Assembly: GCA_024711325.1 (NCBI GenBank)
Contig: JANJTC010000002.1
Location: 310,001-374,000, forward strand
DNA from: Bacteriovoracaceae bacterium
Lineage (GTDB): Bacteria; Bdellovibrionota; Bacteriovoracia; Bacteriovoracales; Bacteriovoracaceae
Direction of reading: 5' to 3'
DNA: 64,000 nt
In this document: piece after piece, positions 50,753 to 59,333 of the stretch
How positions within the stretch are numbered: the stretch's first letter is position 1
Layout: each line of letters opens with the position of its first letter
The notes under the pieces: model-generated
Database searches by the model: none
The model's input: only the letters and a program-made list of their open reading frames with translations
Told to the model about the DNA's origin: nothing
Translations under genes and position numbers: made by a program

Positions 50753-53700
50753 ATGAAGTTGCCAATAGTACATAAAGGATTTGCAGGACGATTGGCCGAG
50801 ACCTTTGTCAGTTCCAAGCTTACTCCTGTAATCATCTTTGTGAGTTTACTCCTAGGGTTGGCCTCGGTTTACCTTACTCCGAAGGAAGAAGAACCTCAAA
50901 TCACGGTTCCCATGATAGATGTCATGATTCCTGCTCCTGGCATGGAGGCCAGGGAGATAGAAAGGAATATTACGGAGCCTGTTGAAAGGGGACTGTGGGG
51001 GTTGGATGGAGTTGAGTACATTTATTCTGCCAGTCAACCACACGGCGTCCTGATCACCGTACGTTTTAAAGTTAACGAACCAATTGAGCCATCTTTAGTT
51101 AAAGTTCATCATAAACTCATGACTATGACCAATGAGCTTCCTTCTAATGTCATGAAACCAGAAGTTAAATCTTATAGTATTGATGATGTCCCTTTCATGG
51201 CGATTACATTCACATCCCCATCAAAGAATGATTTCGAATTAAGGAAACTCATTGCACCTTTAGCTCGCGAACTCTCAAGTACACCAGACTTAGGGAAAGT
51301 TGAAATGCTGGGAGGTCTTAAGCGCAGTATCCGTGTTGTAGCGGATGCAAAAAAACTGGGCCAATACTCTGTTACAATGGATGATTTATTCCAGGCACTT
51401 AAAATGAATCATGCTCTTCTACCGGCAGGCAAAAACTGGTCTGAATCCCAGGTTTTTGATGTCGAAGTGGGCGGAAAATTATCAACGGTAACAGATATCC
51501 AGCAGCTAGCAATCGGTGGACGTGCCGGAAAAATAGTTAAAGTAAAAGATGTCGCAAAAGTACTTGATGGACCCGAAGAACGTACCCGGATTTCAACACT
51601 GTTTGATAAAGATAAAAGAATTAATGGAGAGAAGGCAGTTACAATTAGTTTTTCAAAACGTAAGGGCACTAACGTTGTGACCCTCGCCGAAACATTACTC
51701 AATAGGGTTAATACTTTCAAAAAAGATCTCCCACAAGATGTGGAATTAACTGTTATTCGAGATTATGGAGCAACTGCGGGTGAAAAATCGAATGAACTGA
51801 TTGAACATCTAATTATCGCAACTGTGTCTGTAGCACTCCTGATTGCTCTTGCCATGGGATGGAGGGCAGCTTTGGTTGTGGCCATCGCCATACCAGTTAC
51901 CCTGGCGCTGACACTGGCAATATATTATTTCATGGGCTACACACTCAATCGAGTAACCCTCTTTGCCTTAATCTTTTCCATCGGTATCCTGGTAGATGAT
52001 GCCATTGTCGTAGTGGAAAATATTGAGAGATATTTAAAGACATATAAGAATCTCAGTATTCTGCAGGCAACTTTAAGGGCGGTGAGTGAAGTAGGAAACC
52101 CTACCATTCTTGCTACCTTCACGGTCATCGGTGCCATCTTGCCAATGGCGTTTGTGAGAGGTCTTATGGGCCCTTATATGAAACCCATTCCAGTGGGTGC
52201 CAGTCTTGCCATGATTCTATCTCTCTTTGTCGCTTTTATTGTGACCCCTTGGGCATCAGTCTTGTTGTTAAAACATGAACATCCTGTAGAAGATGAACAT
52301 CAAGATATTCAGGATGGCCCTTCGAAGCTGGACAAAATATATATTTGGCTAACTGATCACTTACTTTCAAAAAAAATATGGGCCCTTGGTTTCACTTTAG
52401 GAGTGACAGTACTTTTCCTGGCGGCAACATCTATGTTCGCAACTAAAGCTGTCAAAGTTAAAATGCTCCCTTTTGACAATAAAAGTGAATTCCAAATTAC
52501 TGTCGATTATCCTGTAACAACACCCCTTAAGCTTTCCAACGAATGGTCTAAGGAACTGGCAAGCATCATTCTTAAACATGCTGATGTAAAGAAAGTTCAG
52601 ATTTTCTCAGGGGAAGCTGCACCGTTTTCCTTCTCAGGCATGGTTAAGCATACTTTCTTAAGAAAATCTGAGTATATGAGTGACTTGCATGTTGTTCTTT
52701 CTGATAAGCATGATAGGGAAAAAACCGGACATGATATTATTAACGATTTACGACCATCGATTAAGGCCTTTGCAGATTCTCGCTCAGCTTCCACCAAGGT
52801 TCTGGAAATCCCTCCTGGTCCTCCAGTGATGGCAACGATGGTTGCAGAAATTTATGGAAAGAATTTAGAAGAAAGAAGAAAGGCTGGACACCTTGTTAAG
52901 GAGTTATTTGAAACTGAGCCTAGTGTAGTTGATCTTGATTGGACTTGGAAAGAAATTCGACCACGGCTTATCTTTCCTTACGATTATACCAAAGCTGGCC
53001 TCTACGGTACTAAATCGGCCCAGATATGGAATTTAGGGCAACTGATTTTTAACGAAACCAAGGTCGCTACTTTAAATGATTTTTCGAGCCCAGAAGAGGT
53101 TGCTATCGATCTATCTTTGGATCAGGTTACCAGATCAGGTAAGAACCCTTTTCAAGGTCAAAATCTTCCAAGTTTTGAAGCAGGTATTGTGAAAGCAGAT
53201 AATGTCCTGAGTAATACATTTCAAACTAAAACTGAGGTTCTGCATAGAAAGAATCTTCGGCCGGTTGAATATGTTTTATCTGAACTGGCCGGAGAGGAAG
53301 AAGCTCCCGTATATGGAATTTTGAAATTAGAACCGAAGATTCCATTTAAAACCCAAACTGCGGAAGTTCCGTGGGATACAAATGAGATTACGGTAAAATG
53401 GGATGGTGAATGGTTCATCACATACGAAGTTTTTCGTGATCTTGGTGCAGCTTTTGCTGCGGTGATGATCCTGATCTATATTCTGGTTGTAGGATGGTTT
53501 AGAAGTTTCTTAGTACCACTAGTGATCATGGCGCCTATACCTATCTCCTTGATTGGAATCGTGCCAGGCCATTATCTGACCGGTGCCTATTTTACTGCTA
53601 CTTCCATGATTGGGTTTATTGCAGGAGCAGGTGTCATTGTCCGTAATTCCATCATCCTGGTAGATTTTATTGAACATCAAATCCAGAATGGAATGGAACT

Positions 53701-53986
53701 TAAACAGGCCGTGATAAGTGCGGGTGTTCTACGATTCAGACCCATGCTTTTAACGGCAGCTGCTGTGGTAGTTGGTAGCGCAGTGATGCTTTTTGATCCA
53801 ATCTTTCAAGGACTGGCCGTGAGTTTAATTTTTGGTGAAATTGCTGCCACTTTATTAAGTCGTTTTGCAGTACCTTTGTTTTACTACTGGATGATTGGGA
53901 AAAAACGATTTGCAGAATTAACCCATAAGACTGAGAATATGAATATATGGGGAGATATTTATGAATCCAGAAAAGATGAAAGATAA
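50753..53986 (+). CDS. RND-family efflux transporter permease
   Basis: This 1077-residue inner-membrane protein has the RND/AcrB layout: one N-terminal helix (LTPVIIFVSLLLGLAS), a periplasmic porter domain, six helices, and the repeat of that plan. The fourth helix has GILVDDAIVVVENIERYL with the two proton-relay aspartates; the C-terminal GAGVIVRNSIILVDFIEH is the matching helix. It belongs to a less studied branch rather than AcrB proper. The substrate is unknown; the sulfur-linked neighbours suggest a sulfur compound or a toxic product. The arsR gene starts within its 3' end. Confidence 0.9.
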   Translation: MKLPIVHKGFAGRLAETFVSSKLTPVIIFVSLLLGLASVYLTPKEEEPQITVPMIDVMIPAPGMEAREIERNITEPVERGLWGLDGVEYIYSASQPHGVLITVRFKVNEPIEPSLVKVHHKLMTMTNELPSNVMKPEVKSYSIDDVPFMAITFTSPSKNDFELRKLIAPLARELSSTPDLGKVEMLGGLKRSIRVVADAKKLGQYSVTMDDLFQALKMNHALLPAGKNWSESQVFDVEVGGKLSTVTDIQQLAIGGRAGKIVKVKDVAKVLDGPEERTRISTLFDKDKRINGEKAVTISFSKRKGTNVVTLAETLLNRVNTFKKDLPQDVELTVIRDYGATAGEKSNELIEHLIIATVSVALLIALAMGWRAALVVAIAIPVTLALTLAIYYFMGYTLNRVTLFALIFSIGILVDDAIVVVENIERYLKTYKNLSILQATLRAVSEVGNPTILATFTVIGAILPMAFVRGLMGPYMKPIPVGASLAMILSLFVAFIVTPWASVLLLKHEHPVEDEHQDIQDGPSKLDKIYIWLTDHLLSKKIWALGFTLGVTVLFLAATSMFATKAVKVKMLPFDNKSEFQITVDYPVTTPLKLSNEWSKELASIILKHADVKKVQIFSGEAAPFSFSGMVKHTFLRKSEYMSDLHVVLSDKHDREKTGHDIINDLRPSIKAFADSRSASTKVLEIPPGPPVMATMVAEIYGKNLEERRKAGHLVKELFETEPSVVDLDWTWKEIRPRLIFPYDYTKAGLYGTKSAQIWNLGQLIFNETKVATLNDFSSPEEVAIDLSLDQVTRSGKNPFQGQNLPSFEAGIVKADNVLSNTFQTKTEVLHRKNLRPVEYVLSELAGEEEAPVYGILKLEPKIPFKTQTAEVPWDTNEITVKWDGEWFITYEVFRDLGAAFAAVMILIYILVVGWFRSFLVPLVIMAPIPISLIGIVPGHYLTGAYFTATSMIGFIAGAGVIVRNSIILVDFIEHQIQNGMELKQAVISAGVLRFRPMLLTAAAVVVGSAVMLFDPIFQGLAVSLIFGEIAATLLSRFAVPLFYYWMIGKKRFAELTHKTENMNIWGDIYESRKDER

Positions 53987-54254
53987 GTGCGTAGAGGTCT
54001 CTACTATAATGAAAGCGATAGCACATCCTCAGCGTCTGATGATTATGTGCTATCTGGCCGAAGGGGAAAAGAACGTAGGAGAAATTCAGGAACTGTGCGA
54101 GATTTCACAGTCTCAGTTGTCTCAATTTTTGAATAGAATGCAGAGAGAAAAATTATTAAAAGTCAGAAAAGAAAGTCAGTTCTCATATTATAGTATCGCG
54201 GATAAGAATTTAATTAAACTTGTTCAGTCAATGCAAAAGATATTTTGCACTTAA
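53961..54254 (+). CDS. ArsR-family repressor, SqrR/BigR/YgaV-like persulfide sensor
   Basis: The 97-residue protein is a winged-helix ArsR regulator: AHPQRLMIMCYLAEGEKNV, then EISQSQLSQFLNRMQ as recognition helix. Cys30 (MCYLAEGE) and Cys96 (KIFCT) sit where the SqrR/BigR/YgaV group keeps its two redox cysteines, which form a tetrasulfide bridge with persulfides. The metal-binding ELCVCDL motif of classical ArsR is absent (ELCEIS here, with Cys46 only). It probably represses the surrounding operon until sulfane sulfur rises. GGGGAG lies before ATG 53961; it overlaps the RND gene by 26 bases. Confidence 0.85.
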   Translation: MNPEKMKDKCVEVSTIMKAIAHPQRLMIMCYLAEGEKNVGEIQELCEISQSQLSQFLNRMQREKLLKVRKESQFSYYSIADKNLIKLVQSMQKIFCT

Positions 54255-54262
54255 GGAAATCG

Positions 54263-54715
54263 ATGAATGCAAAATTAGTCTGGAACGGGAATATGAAGTT
54301 TACCAGTGATAACCATGGCCTGATATCTGTGATGGATGCGGCCAAGGAGCACGGTGGAGATGACTCAGGTCCTAATCCTAAGGAATTAGTCCTTAATGCA
54401 ATGATGGGTTGTACTGCAATGGATGTCGTTGCTATCTTAAAGAAAATGCGTCAGAACATCGCTGAGTTCAAGATGGAAATTGAAGCGGAGAAAACGACTG
54501 TCCATCCAATTCATTTTGAATCTGCTGTATTGATTTTCCTTTTAAAAGGTGAACTTGACCGTGAGAAAGTAATTAAAGCGGTGGATTCTTCACTTACTAA
54601 ATATTGTGGAGTCAATTATATGATTTCAAAAACATGCAGGATAAGTTTTCGAATCCTGCTAAATGATCAAATAATTAAGACTGGTCCTGTTAATTTCATT
54701 CAACCGGAAGCCTGA
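54263..54715 (+). CDS. OsmC/Ohr-family protein
   Basis: The 150-residue protein has the OsmC fold: it opens with WNGNMKFTSDNHG, has the first cysteine in NAMMGCTAMDVV and the second in TKYCGVNYMIS. These thiols reduce organic hydroperoxides or persulfides. In this operon a persulfide-related role is likely. ATG 54263 is preceded by AAGGAAA; an in-frame TTG at 54245 overlaps arsR and is less likely. Confidence 0.87.
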   Translation: MNAKLVWNGNMKFTSDNHGLISVMDAAKEHGGDDSGPNPKELVLNAMMGCTAMDVVAILKKMRQNIAEFKMEIEAEKTTVHPIHFESAVLIFLLKGELDREKVIKAVDSSLTKYCGVNYMISKTCRISFRILLNDQIIKTGPVNFIQPEA

Positions 54716-54717
54716 AT

Positions 54718-55263
54718 ATGAAATCTCTGTTTATGATTATGATTATGATTTGTTTTGTAATGATGTTTGATGCCAAAGCTCAAAACTTTGAAGTCGAGGC
54801 AAAAAAGCTAGCAACTGATCTTAAATCATCCTTAATGAAAAACTTATCTCAAAAAATTGCATCAGAAGGGGCAGTAAAGGCCATTCCATTTTGTCATACG
54901 AATGTTGGGCCGATAGCAAAAGCGGCCGCTAATGAGAGGATGAATAAGTTTGAATTTGGTCGAACTTCTCATAAAATTAGAAATGAAAAGAATCTGGCCA
55001 TGCATTGGGCCAAATCCTATCTCAAAGAGTTTCAAGGTAAGTTTAAAGGTGATGTCAAAAAAGATTTTATTATCCATAAACTAGAAAATGGAAATCGGGT
55101 TTATTTGGAGCCTCTTTATATCCAGGCACAATGTCTGACTTGCCATGGGGAAAATCTAAATAAATCAGTAAAAATGGAATTGAACAAAGTTTATCCCAAT
55201 GACCGGGCGACAGGCTTTAAGTTAGATGAATTTCGAGGTTTTATCTGGATTAAGGAAAAATAG
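54718..55263 (+). CDS. Tll0287-like (DUF3365) periplasmic heme protein
   Basis: The 181-residue product has a signal peptide (MKSLFMIMIMICFVMMFDAKAQ) and one c-type heme site, CLTCHG, near residue 140. The IPFCHTNV and GRTSHKIRNEKN motifs are those of the Tll0287-like/DUF3365 family, in which heme is bound in a PAS-like fold and a cysteine in CHT can act as second ligand. A redox or sulfur-compound sensing role is plausible but unproven. It ends the operon, and its last 42 bases overlap the convergent glycosylase gene. Confidence 0.82.
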   Translation: MKSLFMIMIMICFVMMFDAKAQNFEVEAKKLATDLKSSLMKNLSQKIASEGAVKAIPFCHTNVGPIAKAAANERMNKFEFGRTSHKIRNEKNLAMHWAKSYLKEFQGKFKGDVKKDFIIHKLENGNRVYLEPLYIQAQCLTCHGENLNKSVKMELNKVYPNDRATGFKLDEFRGFIWIKEK

Positions 55264-55818
55264 TCCAGTCCTTGAGATTTTAAGCCGTATTAAATTTAAG
55301 TGATCTTGTTCAAACCATTTATTTTTGGCCAACCAGATATTGTTTCGAGGTGATGGATGAGGAAGTACCACGAAAGGGGAATCAATTGTCGCATGCTCCT
55401 TTATCTTCTCACTTAATTTGCCTGGCCCCAAAAAATATTCCGTAGCGTAGGAGCCAACTAAAATTTTTAATCTGACCTCCTTTAAGTGACAGAGAATGGT
55501 GTCCATCCATCGCACCTGGCATTCAGGTCGGGGAGGATTATCTCCACTTTTTCCCCTGCCGGGATAGCAAAATCCCATTGGAACGATGGCAAAGTTGCTC
55601 GCTTGATAAAAATCCTGTTTTGAAATCTGGAGCCAAGTTCTTAATCTTATTCCGCTGGCATCATTCCAGGGTCTATTAGTTTCATGCGCAAGTATACCAG
55701 GGGCCTGTCCAATCAGCATGATCTTGGATGATCTAGAAAATTGGAGGATGGGTTTCGGGTTGAGGGGAAGTTCTTCTCGGCATAGATTACAGGACCTGAT
55801 CTTAGTTAAAAGTTTCAT
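55222..55818 (-). CDS. Uracil-DNA-glycosylase-family protein
   Basis: The 198-residue protein belongs to the UDG superfamily: IGQAPGILAHETNRPWNDASG (motif 1, GQAPG), a following RTWLQIS segment, and VVLPHPSPRNNIWL (motif 2). Cysteines near the N-terminus (SCNLCREE) could belong to a cluster, as in family 4/5 enzymes, but the set is incomplete. It may excise uracil or a related base from DNA, or be a non-catalytic relative. The start has no strong Shine-Dalgarno sequence. The last 14 codons overlap the DUF3365 gene on the other strand. Confidence 0.8.
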   Translation of the reverse strand: MKLLTKIRSCNLCREELPLNPKPILQFSRSSKIMLIGQAPGILAHETNRPWNDASGIRLRTWLQISKQDFYQASNFAIVPMGFCYPGRGKSGDNPPRPECQVRWMDTILCHLKEVRLKILVGSYATEYFLGPGKLSEKIKEHATIDSPFVVLPHPSPRNNIWLAKNKWFEQDHLNLIRLKISRTGLFFLNPDKTSKFI

Positions 55819-55896
55819 GGAGAAATCTTAACAAAGCTGTTGTGTTAAGGGGAAAAAACAAAATACGCCTGTTTAAGTCGGGAAATTCTCATCTTT

Positions 55897-55922
55897 TAAG
55901 GATTTCCAGTTATATCCGATAA
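55897..55922 (+). promoter_or_regulatory. Candidate sigma-28 flagellar promoter
   Basis: TAAG (55897-55900), a 14-base spacer and TCCGATAA (55915-55922) resemble the FliA consensus TAAA-N15-GCCGATAA. Transcription would start within a few bases of the flagellin ATG at 55929. Confidence 0.55.
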
Positions 55923-55928
55923 GAGCGT

Positions 55929-56762
55929 ATGAGCTTTCGTATTAATACCAATATAAGCTCCCTCATGGCGCAAACTCCTTTGAATAAGGTCTCTCGAGAG
56001 ATGGAGGAGAGTTATGCCAAATTAAGTAGTGGTCAGAGGATTACTAAAGCGGCCGACGATGCGGCCGGTTTAGCAATATCCGAGAAGCTTAAGGCAGAAA
56101 TTAGATCCTCTCATCAGGCCAATAGAAACGCTAACGATGGTATATCCCTGGTTCAGACCGCTGAGGGTGGACTTAATGAAACTTCCAGCATTTTAACCCG
56201 CATGAGGGAACTTGCGATTCAGGCAGCATCTGACACTTTGGGTGATGCCGATCGTTCGAAAACCAGCATGGAGTATCAGCAATTAAAGAGTGAGCTGGAC
56301 CGTATCTCGCAAACAACCGAGTTTAATGGTCGAAAACTTCTCAACGGTCAGGGCCCCAAACTTGATTTTCAAGTGGGAGTTGGCTCAAATAATTCAGAGG
56401 ATCAGATTAGTTACAATACCAGTGGTCTGAATTCCGGAGTGGACTCGTTAGGAGTCACTTCTGCCATGATCAATTCAAAGCGTGGTGCCCAGGAGAGCTT
56501 GGCCAAGATTGATTCGGCCTTAAATAAAGTTTCCGGTCAAAGATCTGTACTAGGCTCCTTGCAAAATCGGCTTACCAGTAGTTCAAACAACTTGATGGTT
56601 TATTCTGAGAATATGAGTTCGACCAACAGTCGGATTCGTGATGTGGATTATGCTGATGAGACGGCAAAGCAGGCGAAGAATTCTATTGTGAGTTCTGCTG
56701 GTACGGCCGTTCTTGCTCAGGCGAATATGTCCGGGCAGGCAGCCTTAAAACTTCTTAGTTAG
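55929..56762 (+). CDS. fliC: Flagellin
   Basis: This 277-residue protein forms the flagellar filament. The conserved D0/D1 N-terminus (MSFRINTNISSLMAQ ... YAKLSSGQRITKAADDAAGLAISEKL) and C-terminus (NSRIRDVDYADETA ... ILAQANMSGQAALKLLS-type end) are intact. The variable middle is minimal, giving a short flagellin like those of Bdellovibrio and its relatives. It is a single gene here, with no filament cap or chaperone alongside. The start is fixed by the conserved N-terminus, yet there is at most a weak AAGAG before it, and a sigma-28-like -10 box ends 6 bases upstream. The tail overlaps the minus-strand zinc-finger gene by 8 bases. Confidence 0.95.
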   Translation: MSFRINTNISSLMAQTPLNKVSREMEESYAKLSSGQRITKAADDAAGLAISEKLKAEIRSSHQANRNANDGISLVQTAEGGLNETSSILTRMRELAIQAASDTLGDADRSKTSMEYQQLKSELDRISQTTEFNGRKLLNGQGPKLDFQVGVGSNNSEDQISYNTSGLNSGVDSLGVTSAMINSKRGAQESLAKIDSALNKVSGQRSVLGSLQNRLTSSSNNLMVYSENMSSTNSRIRDVDYADETAKQAKNSIVSSAGTAVLAQANMSGQAALKLLS

Positions 56763-57249
56763 AACTTCTGATTTTATCCGGATCAATATTAATTGGGATA
56801 GAAGTCCCGGACCAAATGGATTTCTTATGAGATCCTACGATGATTTTTTTAGAATTAAGTTTGATATCAATAATAGCGTTGAAATTGGCCTGGGCCGCAT
56901 AGAAGGCCATTTTCATAATAGCTTCCTGTTCATCAGCGCAATCTTCAACAAAATAGGGATCTTCTTTTCTTTTTAAATAGCTGGTTTGTTTTGATTGCTC
57001 TTTAGTAAAGATGATTATTTCCCGCGCCCTCTCGAGTGTCTGATTATATTCCTCTAAAGGCCCACTGACTTTATCGTCAAAACAATTGGTACAATATGTT
57101 GGATGGGTCAGATCTTTAGGAATAACTTTCAGGTATGAGAAGCTCTCTTCGCCCACAAAATGACCACAAGATTTGCACACAGGATCCTGACAAAGACCGC
57201 AGAGATAATTGGCCTTAGGCTTTCTGCATGATTTACAAACATTACTCAT
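56755..57249 (-). CDS. Zinc-finger protein with YbjQ-like tail
   Basis: The 164-residue protein starts with a dense set of cysteine pairs (CKSC, CGLC, CKSCGH and CTNC) arranged like a B-box or double zinc ribbon over residues 5-55. A charged helix follows. Residues about 110-145 (DEQEAIMKMAFYAAQANFNAIIDIKL) recall the core of YbjQ/DUF74 heavy-metal-binding domains, where the A-x-x-x-GANA-type motif is degenerate. I do not recognise the whole protein. Convergent overlap with flagellin is 8 bases. Confidence 0.6.
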   Translation of the reverse strand: MSNVCKSCRKPKANYLCGLCQDPVCKSCGHFVGEESFSYLKVIPKDLTHPTYCTNCFDDKVSGPLEEYNQTLERAREIIIFTKEQSKQTSYLKRKEDPYFVEDCADEQEAIMKMAFYAAQANFNAIIDIKLNSKKIIVGSHKKSIWSGTSIPINIDPDKIRSSN

Positions 57250-57460
57250 AATTGGTTCACTTTTAGAAACTTTAGAATTTTCTCACATATTGATCTGCAA
57301 CGTTCTGGATGTCCAGAGAAATGGTTTTAAAATATCTGCCTCATTCACTTGGCAAGTCACTTTCAAGTGCTGCAAAATCATTTTGGCACTGAATGAAATC
57401 ATATACTTCTCGCATATCAAGGCCATTGAGAAGTTTTTTATAAGTGCTAAGATAGGTGGC

Positions 57461-58216
57461 ATGAAAAACAAGCCATTAATCTTCACAGTCCTTTCAATCC
57501 TCTGTCTGATTGAACCTGCCATAAAAGTACTCTATTTTAAGGCCATTACTCATTTTGATTTCATGGTGATTTTTACCAACTTGCAAGCTAGAAATTCTTT
57601 TATGGAAGTTGTAGATTTTTGGTTAATTTTCCCTGTCGCAGGAATGTTGATTTTAAGGTTAAGAAAATGGACTTACTTCGCCTTTATGGGAGTGCTGGCC
57701 TATATTAACTACAATATATTCACCTATGAGAAGTACACCTGGCCTTATAACAGCGATTCCCCATTCATGTATAACTACGTAGTCGCCATTTTATCGGTTG
57801 CGGTTTTTGCCTATTTTCTATCGCCTAAGGTTCGAGAGCCATTCTTTGATCGTAGAGTTCGTTGGTGGGAGCCTAAAACTCGTTACAACGTAAGGATCCA
57901 TTGCAAACTTCATAGCAATAACTTTGCTTTTCCTACTGAGATTATCAATATCTCTCAAACTGGTGCCTTCCTTTTAGATTCGAAATACATGAAGGCCGGT
58001 GACCAGTTACAAATGGAGTTTAATTTTCTTGGGCAGACTATCATTTTGCCTGTTGAAATTATTCACAAGCACACTGTTCAAAACCAAACTGGTTACGGTG
58101 TGAAATTTAATTTTAATACATTGGCCCAAAGCATGAGAATGGCCAAAGTCATTCATGTTATAAAAAAATCACACGGCATGTTTAAAGAAGAGAAGATTAA
58201 AGATCTTGCAGCATGA
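57461..58216 (+). CDS. Membrane protein with C-terminal PilZ domain
   Basis: The 251-residue product has four hydrophobic helices in its first 130 residues (for example FWLIFPVAGMLILRL and NYVVAILSVAVFAYFLS). A PilZ domain follows: an arginine-rich lead (RRVRWWEPKTRYNVRI) and the NISQTGAFLL motif, which together make the c-di-GMP site (RxxxR and (D/N)xSxxG). It probably links c-di-GMP to motility or surface behaviour. ATG 57461 has AGGTGG upstream; the open frame upstream is not protein-like. Confidence 0.82.
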   Translation: MKNKPLIFTVLSILCLIEPAIKVLYFKAITHFDFMVIFTNLQARNSFMEVVDFWLIFPVAGMLILRLRKWTYFAFMGVLAYINYNIFTYEKYTWPYNSDSPFMYNYVVAILSVAVFAYFLSPKVREPFFDRRVRWWEPKTRYNVRIHCKLHSNNFAFPTEIINISQTGAFLLDSKYMKAGDQLQMEFNFLGQTIILPVEIIHKHTVQNQTGYGVKFNFNTLAQSMRMAKVIHVIKKSHGMFKEEKIKDLAA

Positions 58217-58305
58217 AATGTTGCTTTTCCTGGGGATAGTTGCCACATATTAAAATCATTTCTTAAAAATTCCTCTATATAAATTTGGCCCTCCCGTTGC
58301 ATTCC

Positions 58306-58333
58306 TCCCACGAGTCTAGTTTTAACGTGGGGA
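58306..58333 (+). promoter_or_regulatory. Hairpin over the Shine-Dalgarno sequence of the glycan operon
   Basis: TCCCACG (58306-58312) can pair with CGTGGGG (58326-58332), with a 13-base loop, burying the GGGGA sequence before the ATG at 58338. A TATATAAA stretch at 58276-58283 may be the -10 box. Translational control is possible. Confidence 0.35.
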
Positions 58334-58337
58334 TTTA

Positions 58338-59333
58338 ATGCCTATGTTTCTTAAATCGTCGATAAAAACCGTTCTAGTATTCCGTGCCTTGAAACTGGGT
58401 GATATGTTGTGCTTTATACCTACGCTCAGGGCCTTGAGAAACGCATATCCTAACGCTGTTATAAGCCTGGTTTCTCATTCTGCTATGAAAAGCCTGTTTG
58501 AACGCTTTGATCACTATATTGATGAGTTTATTACCTTCCCGGGATTTCCTGGAATGCCCGAACAAAAAGTGAATCCTCAAGAAGTCGTTCAGTTTATAGC
58601 ATCTCTTCAGAGTCGGCATTTCGATCTGGTTCTTCAGGCACATGGCAGTGGAGAAATCAGTAATTCGCTAGTGAGCTTATTTAATGCCAAGAAAATTGCT
58701 GGCTTTTATCGTCAAGGTGGATTTTGTCCTTATCCTGAATTCTTTACAAGTTATCCAGAGCAGAAGTCAGAAGTACATCGATGTCTTTTGCTACTTGAAA
58801 AATTAAAAATTAAGAATCTGGGAGATCAGCTGGAATTCCCTCTCAAGGTCATGGATGAGGAACAGCTAGAAAACGAGCTTATGATAATGGGAGTTACACT
58901 TGCCAGGAATGCCTATTACTGTCTTCATCCAGGTGCCTCTACTGAAAGTAAACGCTGGCCTTCTTCTAGCTTTGCTAAAATTGCTGATTACCTGATTGAA
59001 AGAGGATTTAAAGTTGTTTTCACAGGTTCATACCATGAGTCTGAGTTGGTGCGGAAAATACGTAAAGAAATGAAGCATGATGCAATTGATACTGCCAGTC
59101 TGAATCTACCCTTGGGACCACTTGCCAGTTTAATAAAGAATGGCCGTGGTGTGATTTGTAATGACACTGGTGTCTCTCATCTTGCGGCCGCCCTTAAAAA
59201 GAAAAGCCTTGTGATTTTTACCGAAACGGACCCCGACCGTTGGGCACCTGTTGATAAGAAGCTTCATCAATGGTTACTCAAACCGGATATTTTTGGTGTG
59301 ATCAGTAAAATTGATCAAATGGAGGCGGCATGA
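58338..59333 (+). CDS. Glycosyltransferase family 9 (heptosyltransferase-like)
   Basis: The 331-residue protein is a GT9/heptosyltransferase-type enzyme: FRALKLGDMLCFIPTLRAL at the start, HPGASTESKRWPSSSFAKI in the donor half, and CNDTGVSHLAAALKK near the end. GT9 enzymes add ADP-heptose residues to the LPS inner core. It opens a six-gene glycan cluster that also encodes GmhB, so a heptose role is likely. It overlaps the next gene by 4 bases. A second GT9 lies at the right edge. Confidence 0.88.
   Translation: MPMFLKSSIKTVLVFRALKLGDMLCFIPTLRALRNAYPNAVISLVSHSAMKSLFERFDHYIDEFITFPGFPGMPEQKVNPQEVVQFIASLQSRHFDLVLQAHGSGEISNSLVSLFNAKKIAGFYRQGGFCPYPEFFTSYPEQKSEVHRCLLLLEKLKIKNLGDQLEFPLKVMDEEQLENELMIMGVTLARNAYYCLHPGASTESKRWPSSSFAKIADYLIERGFKVVFTGSYHESELVRKIRKEMKHDAIDTASLNLPLGPLASLIKNGRGVICNDTGVSHLAAALKKKSLVIFTETDPDRWAPVDKKLHQWLLKPDIFGVISKIDQMEAA

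Noticed and set aside
57209..57460. N-terminal extension of the PilZ protein from 57209
   Set aside because: The first 84 codons are not protein-like and overlap the opposing zinc-finger gene; ATG 57461 has AGGTGG and begins a clear membrane helix.
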